Source: Staphylococcus xylosus NJ
Lineage (GTDB): Bacteria > Bacillota > Bacilli > Staphylococcales > Staphylococcaceae
Reading direction: 5' to 3'
Assembly (NCBI RefSeq): GCF_000338275.1
Contig: NZ_ANMR01000035.1
Span: 1-64,000, forward strand
DNA length: 64,000 bases
This document shows positions 20,170-29,000 of this stretch, piece after piece (the stretch's first letter is position 1; each line of letters begins with the position of its first letter). The notes under the pieces are model-generated. The model did no database searches. It was given only the letters and a program-made list of their open reading frames with translations, and was not told where the DNA came from. Made by a program: the position numbers and the translations under genes.

Positions 20170-21546
20170 CTATATCTCTTTCGTATTCATTTTATATACA
20201 GTTGTTAACGTATCTTCATCTCCAATATTTCCCGGGAAAATAACATAAGGCATTTGACTATATTTTGCTTCCTCCCCTGTTAGCCAAACTGGTACACCTT
20301 GCGTTATTTGGCCAATAACAAGTGCCTTTTTAATATTTAGTCCTTTAGTGGCAACATCGCTAGAAGTAATACCACCTTTAGCAATAATGAATCTTGGTTT
20401 TACTTTCAAGCCTTGTACAATACCAACCAATGCATTGGAAATATTCGTAGAAATACTTAAATTATTCGTTAAATCTTCTGTTTTGATTACATCTCTTGAA
20501 GTATATACAACGACATCTCTTCCCGATTGAATATATGATGTCACCTTTTCTATCTGTTGATTTATGTACGTTTGTAAATCATTTGTAGTTACTGCTTTTA
20601 CATCAAACTCAATGGATGCTATATCAGTATTTTTTAATAAATGTTGTAGTTGTAATGAAGTTTTTTTAACATGTGATCCTACAATCATAAGTCCACCATT
20701 CGTTTGATCACTATAATGATTTAAGTTAATGATCTCTCCTGGTGTTTCGCACATAGCCTTAACAAATGACGCGGCTGTTCTAAACATGAATTTTTTATCA
20801 TTACTTTCTAAAAATCTAGTTAAACATGAAACAAAATAATCCATATCTTCATCATTTAATGCATCGACGATAACAGCATCAAAATTTGAGATACTGTTAA
20901 GTACTTCATTAATTGATTGGGCATCACGTTCTCGTATTTGTGACAAACGAATATGTTTTACGTCATCAGCATTAATTTCTCCGTTACTTTTCTCTTCTAT
21001 AAAACTTGCCATCGTTCTACTACTGAATCCGAATGTAGTATCATTTGCAAATTCACTTTCAGACACAGGAATATATCCATTGCCTTCTTTTAAATAATGA
21101 ATACCATCCAATGTGTAACGTTTCCCCTCAAAGAATGCCGGTATATAAAACACCCCATCAAATTGTTCATCTGAAGCTTCGCTTAAGACTTTCGGTTCTA
21201 AATAAAAATGCCCTCTTAATGTCGAATCTCCTCTACTTATTACAATGTACGGATGATCTAGTCGTTGTGAAACACGTGCTATATTACGACTGATTTCTTG
21301 ATGTAATTGTGTAGTTTCTTGTTCATTTAACGCTCTGGAATTCGTTAATATATAAAACATATGATTCTCTTGCTTAAAACCATCTTCAATTAATGATTCT
21401 GACCATTCTGTATATACCGGTAAGTCTTTTACTGTTTGAGTGCCAGTTGGGTCGTCATCTAGAACGATAATTTTATATTTAAAAGTACTAAGTTTTTTTG
21501 AAATAACATCTTGCTTCGTTACATTTATTAAACGCTCGTTTAACAT
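20170..21546 (-). CDS. Four-carbon acid sugar kinase family protein (DUF1537)
   Basis: The kinase has 458 residues. The N-terminal domain has the diagnostic LDDDPTGTQTVKDLPVYTEW at about residues 30-49 and VISRGDSTLRGHF near 102-114. The C-terminal nucleotide-binding domain has FIIAKGGITSSDVATKGL and ends with the conserved VIFPGNIGDEDTL segment. DUF1537 kinases (OtnK, DtnK, DenK) phosphorylate 3-oxo-acid sugars formed from threonate or erythronate by a partner dehydrogenase. That partner lies directly upstream, 8 bp away, and a GntP permease directly downstream. The aldolase and isomerase that complete the known pathways are not in the neighbourhood. The family is certain; the exact acid sugar is inferred. 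Confidence 0.88.
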   Translation of the reverse strand: MLNERLINVTKQDVISKKLSTFKYKIIVLDDDPTGTQTVKDLPVYTEWSESLIEDGFKQENHMFYILTNSRALNEQETTQLHQEISRNIARVSQRLDHPYIVISRGDSTLRGHFYLEPKVLSEASDEQFDGVFYIPAFFEGKRYTLDGIHYLKEGNGYIPVSESEFANDTTFGFSSRTMASFIEEKSNGEINADDVKHIRLSQIRERDAQSINEVLNSISNFDAVIVDALNDEDMDYFVSCLTRFLESNDKKFMFRTAASFVKAMCETPGEIINLNHYSDQTNGGLMIVGSHVKKTSLQLQHLLKNTDIASIEFDVKAVTTNDLQTYINQQIEKVTSYIQSGRDVVVYTSRDVIKTEDLTNNLSISTNISNALVGIVQGLKVKPRFIIAKGGITSSDVATKGLNIKKALVIGQITQGVPVWLTGEEAKYSQMPYVIFPGNIGDEDTLTTVYKMNTKEI

Positions 21547-21554
21547 CTTTTCAC

Positions 21555-22430
21555 CTACATATTATTTATATTTTCAAAGTATTTTATAATGCCTGAATGG
21601 TCATTCATACCATTACCGTGTGCAACTTCTGATTTGTAAATTTCTTTCACTTGATTTGCTATAGGCAATGTAAGACCAACTGTATCTGCTGTTGAACTCA
21701 CGTTTTTCATATCTTTTAAATTTATATTTAACGTTCCCCCTGGTTGATAGTCTTCCTCAATCATTTTTGGAAACTTCGCATCCATTACGCTAGAACCTGC
21801 TAGACCACCTTTAATTGCTTTATACATATTTGCTAAATCTATATCAAATTTTTTCGCTAATACTACCGCTTCAGAAAGCGCAGCAATGTTGGTGTTAACT
21901 ATAATTTGGTTTGCTAACTTTACTACGCTACCAGCGCCAACATCTCCGACTCTTATAACTGATGCAGCAATAGGTTCTAAAACTTTTTGAATTTCTGGTA
22001 AATCTGTTTCTGCACACCCAATCATCACTGATAATTCACCTGTTACCGCTAAAGGTTCTCCTCCACTAACGGGAGCATCCATATATTTAATTTGTTTTGT
22101 TTCTAGTACTTTACTTATTTCCAATGATTCATTTGGCGTTAGAGAGCTAGTATCAATAACAGCTTTTACTTTAATATCAGTTTGCTTAACTATTGCATCT
22201 TCGCCACTATATAAAACAGCCTTTACTATCGCACCATTTGGTAACGATGTAATAACATAATCAGCTTGTTGGGCCATTTGTTTTACTGAAACAGCATTTG
22301 CCCCTTGCATCACTACTTCACTTTCTGCTTCTTTATTTAAATCATTAACAAGAACAGTTACGTTCGCTTTTAATAAATTTTCTACCATTGGTTTCCCCAT
22401 AATACCTAAACCTATAAATCCTACTTTCAT
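21555..22430 (-). CDS. NAD-dependent beta-hydroxyacid dehydrogenase (LtnD/DenD or tartronate-semialdehyde reductase type)
   Basis: An enzyme of 291 residues of the 3-hydroxyisobutyrate dehydrogenase family. It starts KVGFIGLGIMGKPMVENL (Rossmann GxGxMG, residues 2-19). The substrate-binding block is MDAPVSGGEPLAVTGELSVMIG, and the catalytic Lys falls in GAGSVVKLANQIIV at about residue 171. The size is normal. As first gene of an operon with a DUF1537 kinase and GntP it most likely oxidises a four-carbon acid sugar to its 2- or 3-oxo form for the kinase. By sequence alone it could also be 2-hydroxy-3-oxopropionate reductase. The promoter region carries a cre site and a palindromic operator. 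Confidence 0.82.
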   Translation of the reverse strand: MKVGFIGLGIMGKPMVENLLKANVTVLVNDLNKEAESEVVMQGANAVSVKQMAQQADYVITSLPNGAIVKAVLYSGEDAIVKQTDIKVKAVIDTSSLTPNESLEISKVLETKQIKYMDAPVSGGEPLAVTGELSVMIGCAETDLPEIQKVLEPIAASVIRVGDVGAGSVVKLANQIIVNTNIAALSEAVVLAKKFDIDLANMYKAIKGGLAGSSVMDAKFPKMIEEDYQPGGTLNINLKDMKNVSSTADTVGLTLPIANQVKEIYKSEVAHGNGMNDHSGIIKYFENINNM

Positions 22431-22446
22431 AAATCGACACCCTTCC

Positions 22447-22500
22447 TGAAAACGTTTGCAAAATAATTGTATACCAAATCAGATAAAATGTATACATTTT
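22447..22500. promoter_or_regulatory. Control region of the acid-sugar operon: cre site and GntR-type palindrome
   Basis: TGAAAACGTTTGCA at 22447-22460 is a near-consensus cre (one departure, G for W). AAAATGTATACATTTT at 22485-22500 is a perfect 16-bp palindrome of the TGTATACA type favoured by FCD-domain GntR regulators. A second partial copy, TTGTATACCAA, lies near 22468. All sit between the operon and the divergent GntR gene. Confidence 0.7.
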
Positions 22501-22546
22501 ATTACTAATTTTTTTATAGTACACTTATTGTAATGAGGTGAGTTAA

Positions 22547-23164
22547 TTGAATAATAATGAATTAACAATTTATCAAAGAATTAGAAATGACATCATTTCT
22601 GGAGCTTTTAAAAAAGATGAGAAAATTACCGAAGCTAAACTTGCAAAGAAATATGAGGTAAGTCGAACTCCAATTCGTGAAGCATTAAAGCAATTAGAGC
22701 TAGAATATTTTATTAAAAATGCTTATATTTTCATTCCAACTAGTGAAGAATATAGGCAAATATTTGAAATGCGTATTTTATTAGAAACACACGCGTTAAA
22801 AAAAGCTGCTATTGTTTATACAACATCAGATTTAGAAGAATTAAAAGGTTACACAGAGATAGATATCGAAGTGGAGGATGAAGCTACAATCATTGAAATC
22901 AATGACAAATTCCATCAAAAAATTATCGCCGCTACTAATAACCAATTTATCCTAGATACATACCAGAAATATAAAAGTTTCATTTATTTATTTAGCCAAA
23001 CTGTAATTAACAAACGTCGGCCTGGTTTAATAGAAGAACATAAAGCCATTGTTTCAGCGCTTTATGACAGAGATATTAATTTAGCTGTCACGTTACTCGA
23101 AGACCATTTAAAAAACGACTTAGAATTCAGTCTTTATTATTTAGACTTTAAAAACAATGAATAA
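22547..23164 (+). CDS. GntR-family regulator, FCD (FadR) subfamily
   Basis: A DNA-binding regulator of 205 residues. The N-terminal winged helix (about 5-70) includes ITEAKLAKKYEVSRTPIREALKQLE, the GntR recognition signature. The C-terminal all-helical FCD domain has FEMRILLETHALKKAA, INDKFHQKIIAATNNQFI and LLEDHL, with the His residues that often hold a metal or acid ligand. It starts at TTG after GAGGTGAG. It is divergent from the acid-sugar operon, with a palindromic operator between, so it is the local repressor, released by the substrate or an intermediate. Confidence 0.88.
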   Translation: MNNNELTIYQRIRNDIISGAFKKDEKITEAKLAKKYEVSRTPIREALKQLELEYFIKNAYIFIPTSEEYRQIFEMRILLETHALKKAAIVYTTSDLEELKGYTEIDIEVEDEATIIEINDKFHQKIIAATNNQFILDTYQKYKSFIYLFSQTVINKRRPGLIEEHKAIVSALYDRDINLAVTLLEDHLKNDLEFSLYYLDFKNNE

Positions 23165-23167
23165 TTT

Positions 23168-23204
23168 AAAAAGACACGAAATTTTAATAGTTTCGTGTCT
23201 TTTT
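23168..23204 (+). terminator. Terminator after the GntR gene
   Basis: A perfect 14-bp stem, AAAAAGACACGAAA / TTTCGTGTCTTTTT, with a 9-nt loop. Confidence 0.92.
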
Positions 23205-23314
23205 ATGAATTAAAATTAATTTATAATTAACGAATAGTAGTGTGCAAACCATAGGTGTTGATTTTCTGTTAAACAAGGTATATATTATTGCTAACAAGTA
23301 TATTTTTTATACCG

Positions 23315-23332
23315 ACAGTTTATATATACTGT
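23315..23332. promoter_or_regulatory. Candidate operator upstream of the VOC/LLM/FMN-reductase operon
   Basis: An inverted repeat ACAGT-N8-ACTGT with an alternating TATATA core lies 54 bp before the first gene. No regulator gene is adjacent, so a trans-acting repressor (MarR or TetR type) is assumed. Confidence 0.35.
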
Positions 23333-23385
23333 AAACAGGTAATAATTAATACAATAGTAACTATCAAATCTATGGGGGGCGCTAT

Positions 23386-24312
23386 ATGAATATCATTGGC
23401 CATCATCACATTTCTATGTATACAAAAGATGCACAAATAAATAAAGGTTTTTATACTAAAATTTTAGGATTACGTTTAGTAGAAAAATCTGTAAATCAAG
23501 ACAACCCTATGATGTACCATCTATTTTTCGGAGATGAAATCGGGTCTGCAGGAACTTTGCTGAGCTTTTTTGAGATACCTAATATAGGGAAAAATCGCCC
23601 CGGTACAAACTCCATTCATCGTATAGGTTTATTAGTCCCTGATAAAGCATCTTTAACTTATTTCCAATCTCGTTTAGAAGATAACAATATAGATACGATA
23701 AATATGACATATTTAAACCAACCAGCTTTGTTATTTAAAGATCCAGATGATTTAGAGATTATATTAATTGCTAACCAACAATATAACCTACCAAAGTCAT
23801 GGCGCAAAAATCCATACTCAGATATCCCTACAGAGCATCAAATTTTAGGTATGGGACCTGTCGAATTACGATTACGTGATACGCAAAAAACTGTCGATTT
23901 TTTACAAAATGAACTTCGTTATACTCCAAGGCAGGATACAGAGGAAATAGTTATGACCTTGGATGAAACTGGCTTATACTCAGATTTTGTGATTGTCGAA
24001 CAACAAGGGCAACGCGCTAGGCCTGGTCAAGGTTATGTGCACCACATAGCTGTAAACACACCCAAAGATTCAAATTTAGAAGCTATTTTAGCAACAGTTA
24101 ATAAAAATCCTGGAAATAATAGCGGTATTATTGATCGTTACTTTTTCAAATCATTATACTATCGACACAATAGCATTATGTATGAATTTGCAACAGAATC
24201 TCCTGGTTTCACGGTAGACACAGCTATTGAAAATTTGGGTAAACAGCTCAATTTACCAGATTTTATGGAAGATCAACGTACTCAAATCGAATCACAATTA
24301 CACGATTTATAA
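23386..24312 (+). CDS. VOC-family ring-cleaving dioxygenase-like protein
   Basis: Two tandem vicinal-oxygen-chelate modules in 308 residues. The first starts IGHHHISMYTKDAQINKGFY (metal-binding His at about residue 7), followed by HRIGLLVPD. The second has GPVELRLRDTQKTVDFL, VHHIAVNTPKDSN (His) and IMYEFATESPGFTVD, with the Glu ligand. The layout matches the MhqE/MhqO-type group annotated as hydroquinone-specific ring-cleaving dioxygenases. It is the first gene of a three-gene operon with a luciferase-like monooxygenase and an FMN reductase. That set suggests oxidative removal of an aromatic or quinone compound, but the substrate is unproven. Confidence 0.82.
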   Translation: MNIIGHHHISMYTKDAQINKGFYTKILGLRLVEKSVNQDNPMMYHLFFGDEIGSAGTLLSFFEIPNIGKNRPGTNSIHRIGLLVPDKASLTYFQSRLEDNNIDTINMTYLNQPALLFKDPDDLEIILIANQQYNLPKSWRKNPYSDIPTEHQILGMGPVELRLRDTQKTVDFLQNELRYTPRQDTEEIVMTLDETGLYSDFVIVEQQGQRARPGQGYVHHIAVNTPKDSNLEAILATVNKNPGNNSGIIDRYFFKSLYYRHNSIMYEFATESPGFTVDTAIENLGKQLNLPDFMEDQRTQIESQLHDL

Positions 24313-24325
24313 AGGATGATGATAT

Positions 24326-25387
24326 ATGGCTATTTTAAAAATGAACGAAAATACTCCATTAGAATTTGGACTTTATTCACTTGGAGATCACTTACTCAAC
24401 CCTCACAACGGTGAAAAAGTAAGTTATGAACAACGCATTCAAGAATTAATCGAGGCAAGTCAATTAGCAGAACAAGCAGGTATAGATGTATTCGGTGTAG
24501 GCGAAAGTCACCAAGAGCACTTTACTACACAAGCACATACAGTTGTGTTAGGTGCTATTGCACAAGCGACTAATAAAATTAAAATATCTAGTTCTTCTTC
24601 AATTATAAGCGCAGCGGACCCAGTTAGAATATTTGAAGATTTTGCAACTTTAGACCTAATATCACATGGACGAGCAGAAATAGTAGCAGGTAGAGCTTCT
24701 CGTACAGGTATCTTTGATTTATTTGGTTTAGATTTAAATAATTATGATGAGCTTTACGAAGAAAAATTAAATTTACTGTTAGAGTTGAATAAGACTGATA
24801 AAATCACTTGGTCTGGTAAATTTAGACCAGATTTAAATAATATGAAAATATTCCCAAGACCAATAGACGATGAACTACCAATTTGGCGTGCTGTTGGTGG
24901 GCCTGCAGCAAGTGCGATTAAAGCAGGACGTCAAGGTATTCCAATGATGATTACAACATTAGGTGGGCCAGCAATGACATTTAAAGATTCAATAGATGAA
25001 TATCGACTCACTGCAAAAGAACATGGTTTCGATACTTCAGCCGAATCGTTACCAGTTTCTACTGCTAGTTTATTCTACACTGCTGAAACTACACAATCAG
25101 CATTAAAAGAATATTATCCTCACCTTAATGTTGGTATGTCTTTTATAAGAGGTACTGGATATCCAAAACAACAATTTGCTAATGCACCGGATTATAGAGA
25201 TGCCTTAATGGTTGGAAGCCCACAACAAATCATTGAAAAAATACTTTACCAACATGAACTTTATAATCATCAGAGATTTATGGCTCAAATTGATTTCGGT
25301 GGCGTACCTTTCGATAAAATAATGAAAAATATAGAACTCATTGGTAATGAAATCATTCCAGGTGTTAAAAAGCATTTGAACAAATAG
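24326..25387 (+). CDS. LLM-class flavin-dependent oxidoreductase (luciferase-like monooxygenase)
   Basis: A TIM-barrel FMN-dependent monooxygenase-type protein of 353 residues. Family marks are FGLYSLGDH at the start, AEQAGIDVFGVGESHQEHF near 48-66, SSSSIISAADPVRIFEDFATLDLISHGRAEIVAGRAS near 90-127, and LPIWRAVGGPAASAIKAGRQG near 188-208. FMNH2 would come from the reductase encoded directly downstream. Operon context with a VOC dioxygenase points to breakdown of an aromatic or organosulfur compound. The natural substrate is not known for the staphylococcal members. Confidence 0.85.
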   Translation: MAILKMNENTPLEFGLYSLGDHLLNPHNGEKVSYEQRIQELIEASQLAEQAGIDVFGVGESHQEHFTTQAHTVVLGAIAQATNKIKISSSSSIISAADPVRIFEDFATLDLISHGRAEIVAGRASRTGIFDLFGLDLNNYDELYEEKLNLLLELNKTDKITWSGKFRPDLNNMKIFPRPIDDELPIWRAVGGPAASAIKAGRQGIPMMITTLGGPAMTFKDSIDEYRLTAKEHGFDTSAESLPVSTASLFYTAETTQSALKEYYPHLNVGMSFIRGTGYPKQQFANAPDYRDALMVGSPQQIIEKILYQHELYNHQRFMAQIDFGGVPFDKIMKNIELIGNEIIPGVKKHLNK

Positions 25388-25397
25388 GAGGTATAAA

Positions 25398-25967
25398 ATG
25401 AAAAACGTCGTGCTACTATCTGGTTCTACAGTTGGCTCTAAAACAAGTACTGCTATAAAATATCTAAACGAAGCCATAACAAATCAAGATGATACACTTA
25501 ATATCCAATTATTCGATTTAAAGAATTTAGATTTAGCTTTTAGCGATGGACGAAATTACTTGGATTATTCTGGAGACACATTAGAATTAACTACTGCTTT
25601 AATGCAAGCTGATATTATTTTTATAGGTTTTCCAATCTTTCAAGCATCTATACCAGGAACACTTAAAAACGTATTTGATTTACTTCCTGTTAATGCATTT
25701 AGAGACAAAGTTGTAGGTATTATAGCAACTGCGGGTTCTCCTAAGCATTACTTAATTGCTGAAACACAATTAAAACCAATATTAAGCTATATGAAAGCCC
25801 ACGTTATGCAAACTTATGTATTTATTGAAGAACGTGATTTTTCTAATGGCACTATCGTTAATGATGACATTATATTTAGAATTAATGACTTGGCAACATC
25901 AACCTTGCGTGTTTCTAAATTATATAATCAGCTTTTAGAAGAAGAAAATAATCAATACGATTTTTAA
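25398..25967 (+). CDS. NAD(P)H-dependent FMN reductase family protein
   Basis: A flavodoxin-like protein of 189 residues. The phosphate-binding loop is LLSGSTVGSKTSTAIKYL near the start. IFIGFPIFQASIPGTLKNVFDLLPVNAF (about 75-102) is the hallmark of the SsuE/ArsH/NQO-like FMN reductases, and GIIATAGSPKHYLIAETQLKPIL follows. It is the third gene of the operon, 10 bp after the luciferase-like enzyme with AGGAGG before its ATG, and probably supplies its reduced flavin. A strong two-way terminator ends the unit. Confidence 0.87.
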   Translation: MKNVVLLSGSTVGSKTSTAIKYLNEAITNQDDTLNIQLFDLKNLDLAFSDGRNYLDYSGDTLELTTALMQADIIFIGFPIFQASIPGTLKNVFDLLPVNAFRDKVVGIIATAGSPKHYLIAETQLKPILSYMKAHVMQTYVFIEERDFSNGTIVNDDIIFRINDLATSTLRVSKLYNQLLEEENNQYDF

Positions 25968-26005
25968 ATCACTATTGCATTAATATTTTAGCTACCTATA
26001 AATTT

Positions 26006-26041
26006 AAAGAGCCGAGGCATAAAAGTATGCCTCGGCTCTTT
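26006..26041. terminator. Bidirectional terminator
   Basis: A perfect 15-bp stem, AAAGAGCCGAGGCAT / ATGCCTCGGCTCTTT, with T runs on both strands. It separates the FMN-reductase operon from the convergent repeat adhesin. Confidence 0.92.
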
Positions 26042-26072
26042 TTTGTACTGTCCCTATAGTCGTTATTAAATT

Positions 26073-29000
26073 TTAGTTATTTTTTTCTATCTTTTTTTCT
26101 TGTTTCCTTCTTAAGAGCATCATTGAACCTATAGCTCCTAGTAAAGTTCCAAAAATCCAACTATCTTTATTTTTTCCACCTGTATTAGGTAAATGAGTTA
26201 GTGACTTCATACTCTGTTTTGAATTTTCATTTGTTTCATTTTTCATTATTTGCAAATGGTTCGAAACTCCATTTAATTGTTGCTGATTTTGAGGAGGTCT
26301 TTCTTCTAATAACTTACTATCTCTATCATTTAAATATTGTTCTTTCACATTTTTATGCATAGGATTATGTGTTTTTGAATTTTTGATAGTATTATCCAAA
26401 TGTTTATTTACTTTAGCATGATTTTGACCTTTTATATTTGGTGATTCTACATCTAATGTTCCATTACTATCTTGATCATTTACTTTTGGTGACATTACTG
26501 AACCGATTTGATCTAAACGACTTTGGAGAGCCTCTTTACCTATTGTACCATTCGGTACGTTATTCAATTTCTCTGTTGCGTTTGTTTTAGCTATTTCTAG
26601 CGCCTCAATTAATTTATCTAGCTCCGCTTTTTCAGTTGGGTTGATTAAGCCATCCGATGTGATTTCAGATAACTTGTTATTCGCAGCTACTTTAGCTTGT
26701 TCGGCTGCTTCAATCGCTTGTTGCGCTTCCGATAATTGCTCTGTATCTAAGACTCCGTTACTATCTTGATCATTTACTTCTGGTGACGTTACTGAACCGA
26801 TTTGATCTAAACGATTTTGTAGAGCGTCTTTGCCTGTTGTACCATTCGGTACGTTATTCAATTTCTCTGTTGCGTTTGTCTTAGCCGTTTCTAGCGCCTC
26901 AACTAATTTATCTAGTTCTACTTTTTCAGTTGGGTTGACTAATCCATCTGCTGTAATTTCAGACAACTTGTTATCTACGGCTTGCTTAGCTTGTTCTGCT
27001 GTCTCAATCGCTTGTTGCGCTTCAGTTAATTGCTCTGTATCTAACACACCATTACCATCTTGATCATTTACTTCTGGTGACGTTACTGTACCGATTTGAT
27101 CTAAACGACTTTGTAACGCATCCTTACCTGCTGTACCATTCGGTACATTATTTAGTTTTTCAGCCGCTGTTACTTTGGCTGCCTCGAGTCCTTCAACTAA
27201 CTTATCTAACTCTGCTTTTTCTTTCGGATTGATTAAGCCATCTGATGTGATTTCAGATAATTTGTTATCTACGGCTTGCTTAGCTTGTTCTACTGCTTCA
27301 ATCGCTTGTTGCGCTTCAGTTAATTGTTCCGTATCTAAGACTCCGTTGCTATCTTGGTCGTTCACTTCTGGTGACGTTACTGTACCGATTTGATCTAAAC
27401 GACTTTGTAACGCGTCTTTTCCTTCTGTACCATTCGGTACGTTATTTAGTTTTTCAGTTGCGTTTGTCTTAGCTGTTTCTAACGCTTCAATTAATTTATC
27501 TAATTCTGCTTTTTCTGTTGGGTTGATTAAGCCATCTGATGTGACTTCAGACAACTTGTTATCTGCGGCTTGCTTCGCTTGTTCGGCTGCTTCAATCGCT
27601 TGTTGCGCTTCAGATAATTGTTCCTTATCTAAGACTCCGTTGCTATCTTGGTCATTTACTTCTGGTGACGTTACTGAACCGATTTGATCTAAGCGACTTT
27701 GGAGCGCATCTTTTCCTGCTGTACCATTCGGTACGTTATTCAATTTCTCTGTTGCGTTTGTCTTAGCCGTTTCTAGCGCCTCAACTAATTTATCTAGCTC
27801 TGCTTTTTCAGTTGGGTTAATTAAGCCATCTGATGTAATCTCAGACAACTTGTTATCTGCGGCTTGCTTCGCTTGTTCTAACGCCTCGATCGCTTGTTGC
27901 GCTTCAGTTAATTGCTCTGTATCTAACACACCATTACCATCTTGGTCATTTACTTCTGGTGACGTTACTGAACCGATTTGATCTAAACGACTTTGTAACG
28001 CACCCTTACCTGCTGTACCATTCGGTACATTATTTAGTTTTTCAGCCGCTGTTACTTTGGCTGCCTCGAGTCCTTCAACTAACTTATCTAACTCTGTTTT
28101 TTCTGTTGGAGTGATTAAGCCATCTGATGTGATTTCAGATAACTTGTTATCTACGGCTTGCTTAGCTTGTTCGGCTGCTTCAATCGCTTGTTGCGCTTCA
28201 GTTAATTGCTCTGTATCTAAGACTCCGTTACTATCTTGATCATTTACTTCTGGTGACGTTACTGAACCGATTTGATCTAAACGATTTTGGAGCGCATCTT
28301 TTCCTTCAGTACCTTTCGGTACATTATTCAATTTCTCCGTTGCGTTTGTCTTAGCCGTTTCTAGCGCCTCAACTAATTTATCTAGTTCTGCTTTTTCTGT
28401 TGGGTTGACTAATCCATCTGCTGTAATTTCAGACAACTTGTTATCTACGGCTTGCTTAGCTTGTTCTGCTGCTTCAATCGCTTGTTGCGCTTCCGATAAT
28501 TGCTCTGTATCTAACACGCCATTACCATCTTGATCATTTACTTCTGGTGACGTTACTGAACCGATTTGGTCTAAACGACTTTGTAACGCGTCTTTTCCTT
28601 CTGTACCATTCGGTACGCTATTCAATTTCTCCGTTGCGTTTGTCTTAGCTGTTTCTAGCGCCTCAACTAATTTATCTAGCTCTGCTTTTTCTTCCGGATT
28701 GACTAAACCATCTGATGTGATTTCAGATAACTTGTTATCTACGGCTTGCTTTGCTTGTTCTAATGCCTCAATCGCTTGTTGCGCTTCCGATAATTGCTCT
28801 GTATCTAAGACTCCGTTGCTATCTTGGTCATTTACTTCTGGAGATGTCACTGAACCAATTTGGTCTAAACGACTTTGTAACGCATCCTTACCTGCTGTAC
28901 CATCCGGTACATTATTTAGTTTTTCAGTCGCTGTTACTTTGGCTGCTTCGAGTCCTTCAACTAACTTATCTAACTCTTCTTTTTCTTTCGGATTGATTAA

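Noticed and set aside
18766..20208. Two long plus-strand frames (about 173 and 192 codons) opposite the GntP gene
   Set aside because: Antisense frames over a transmembrane gene are often open; no ribosome sites and no family resemblance.
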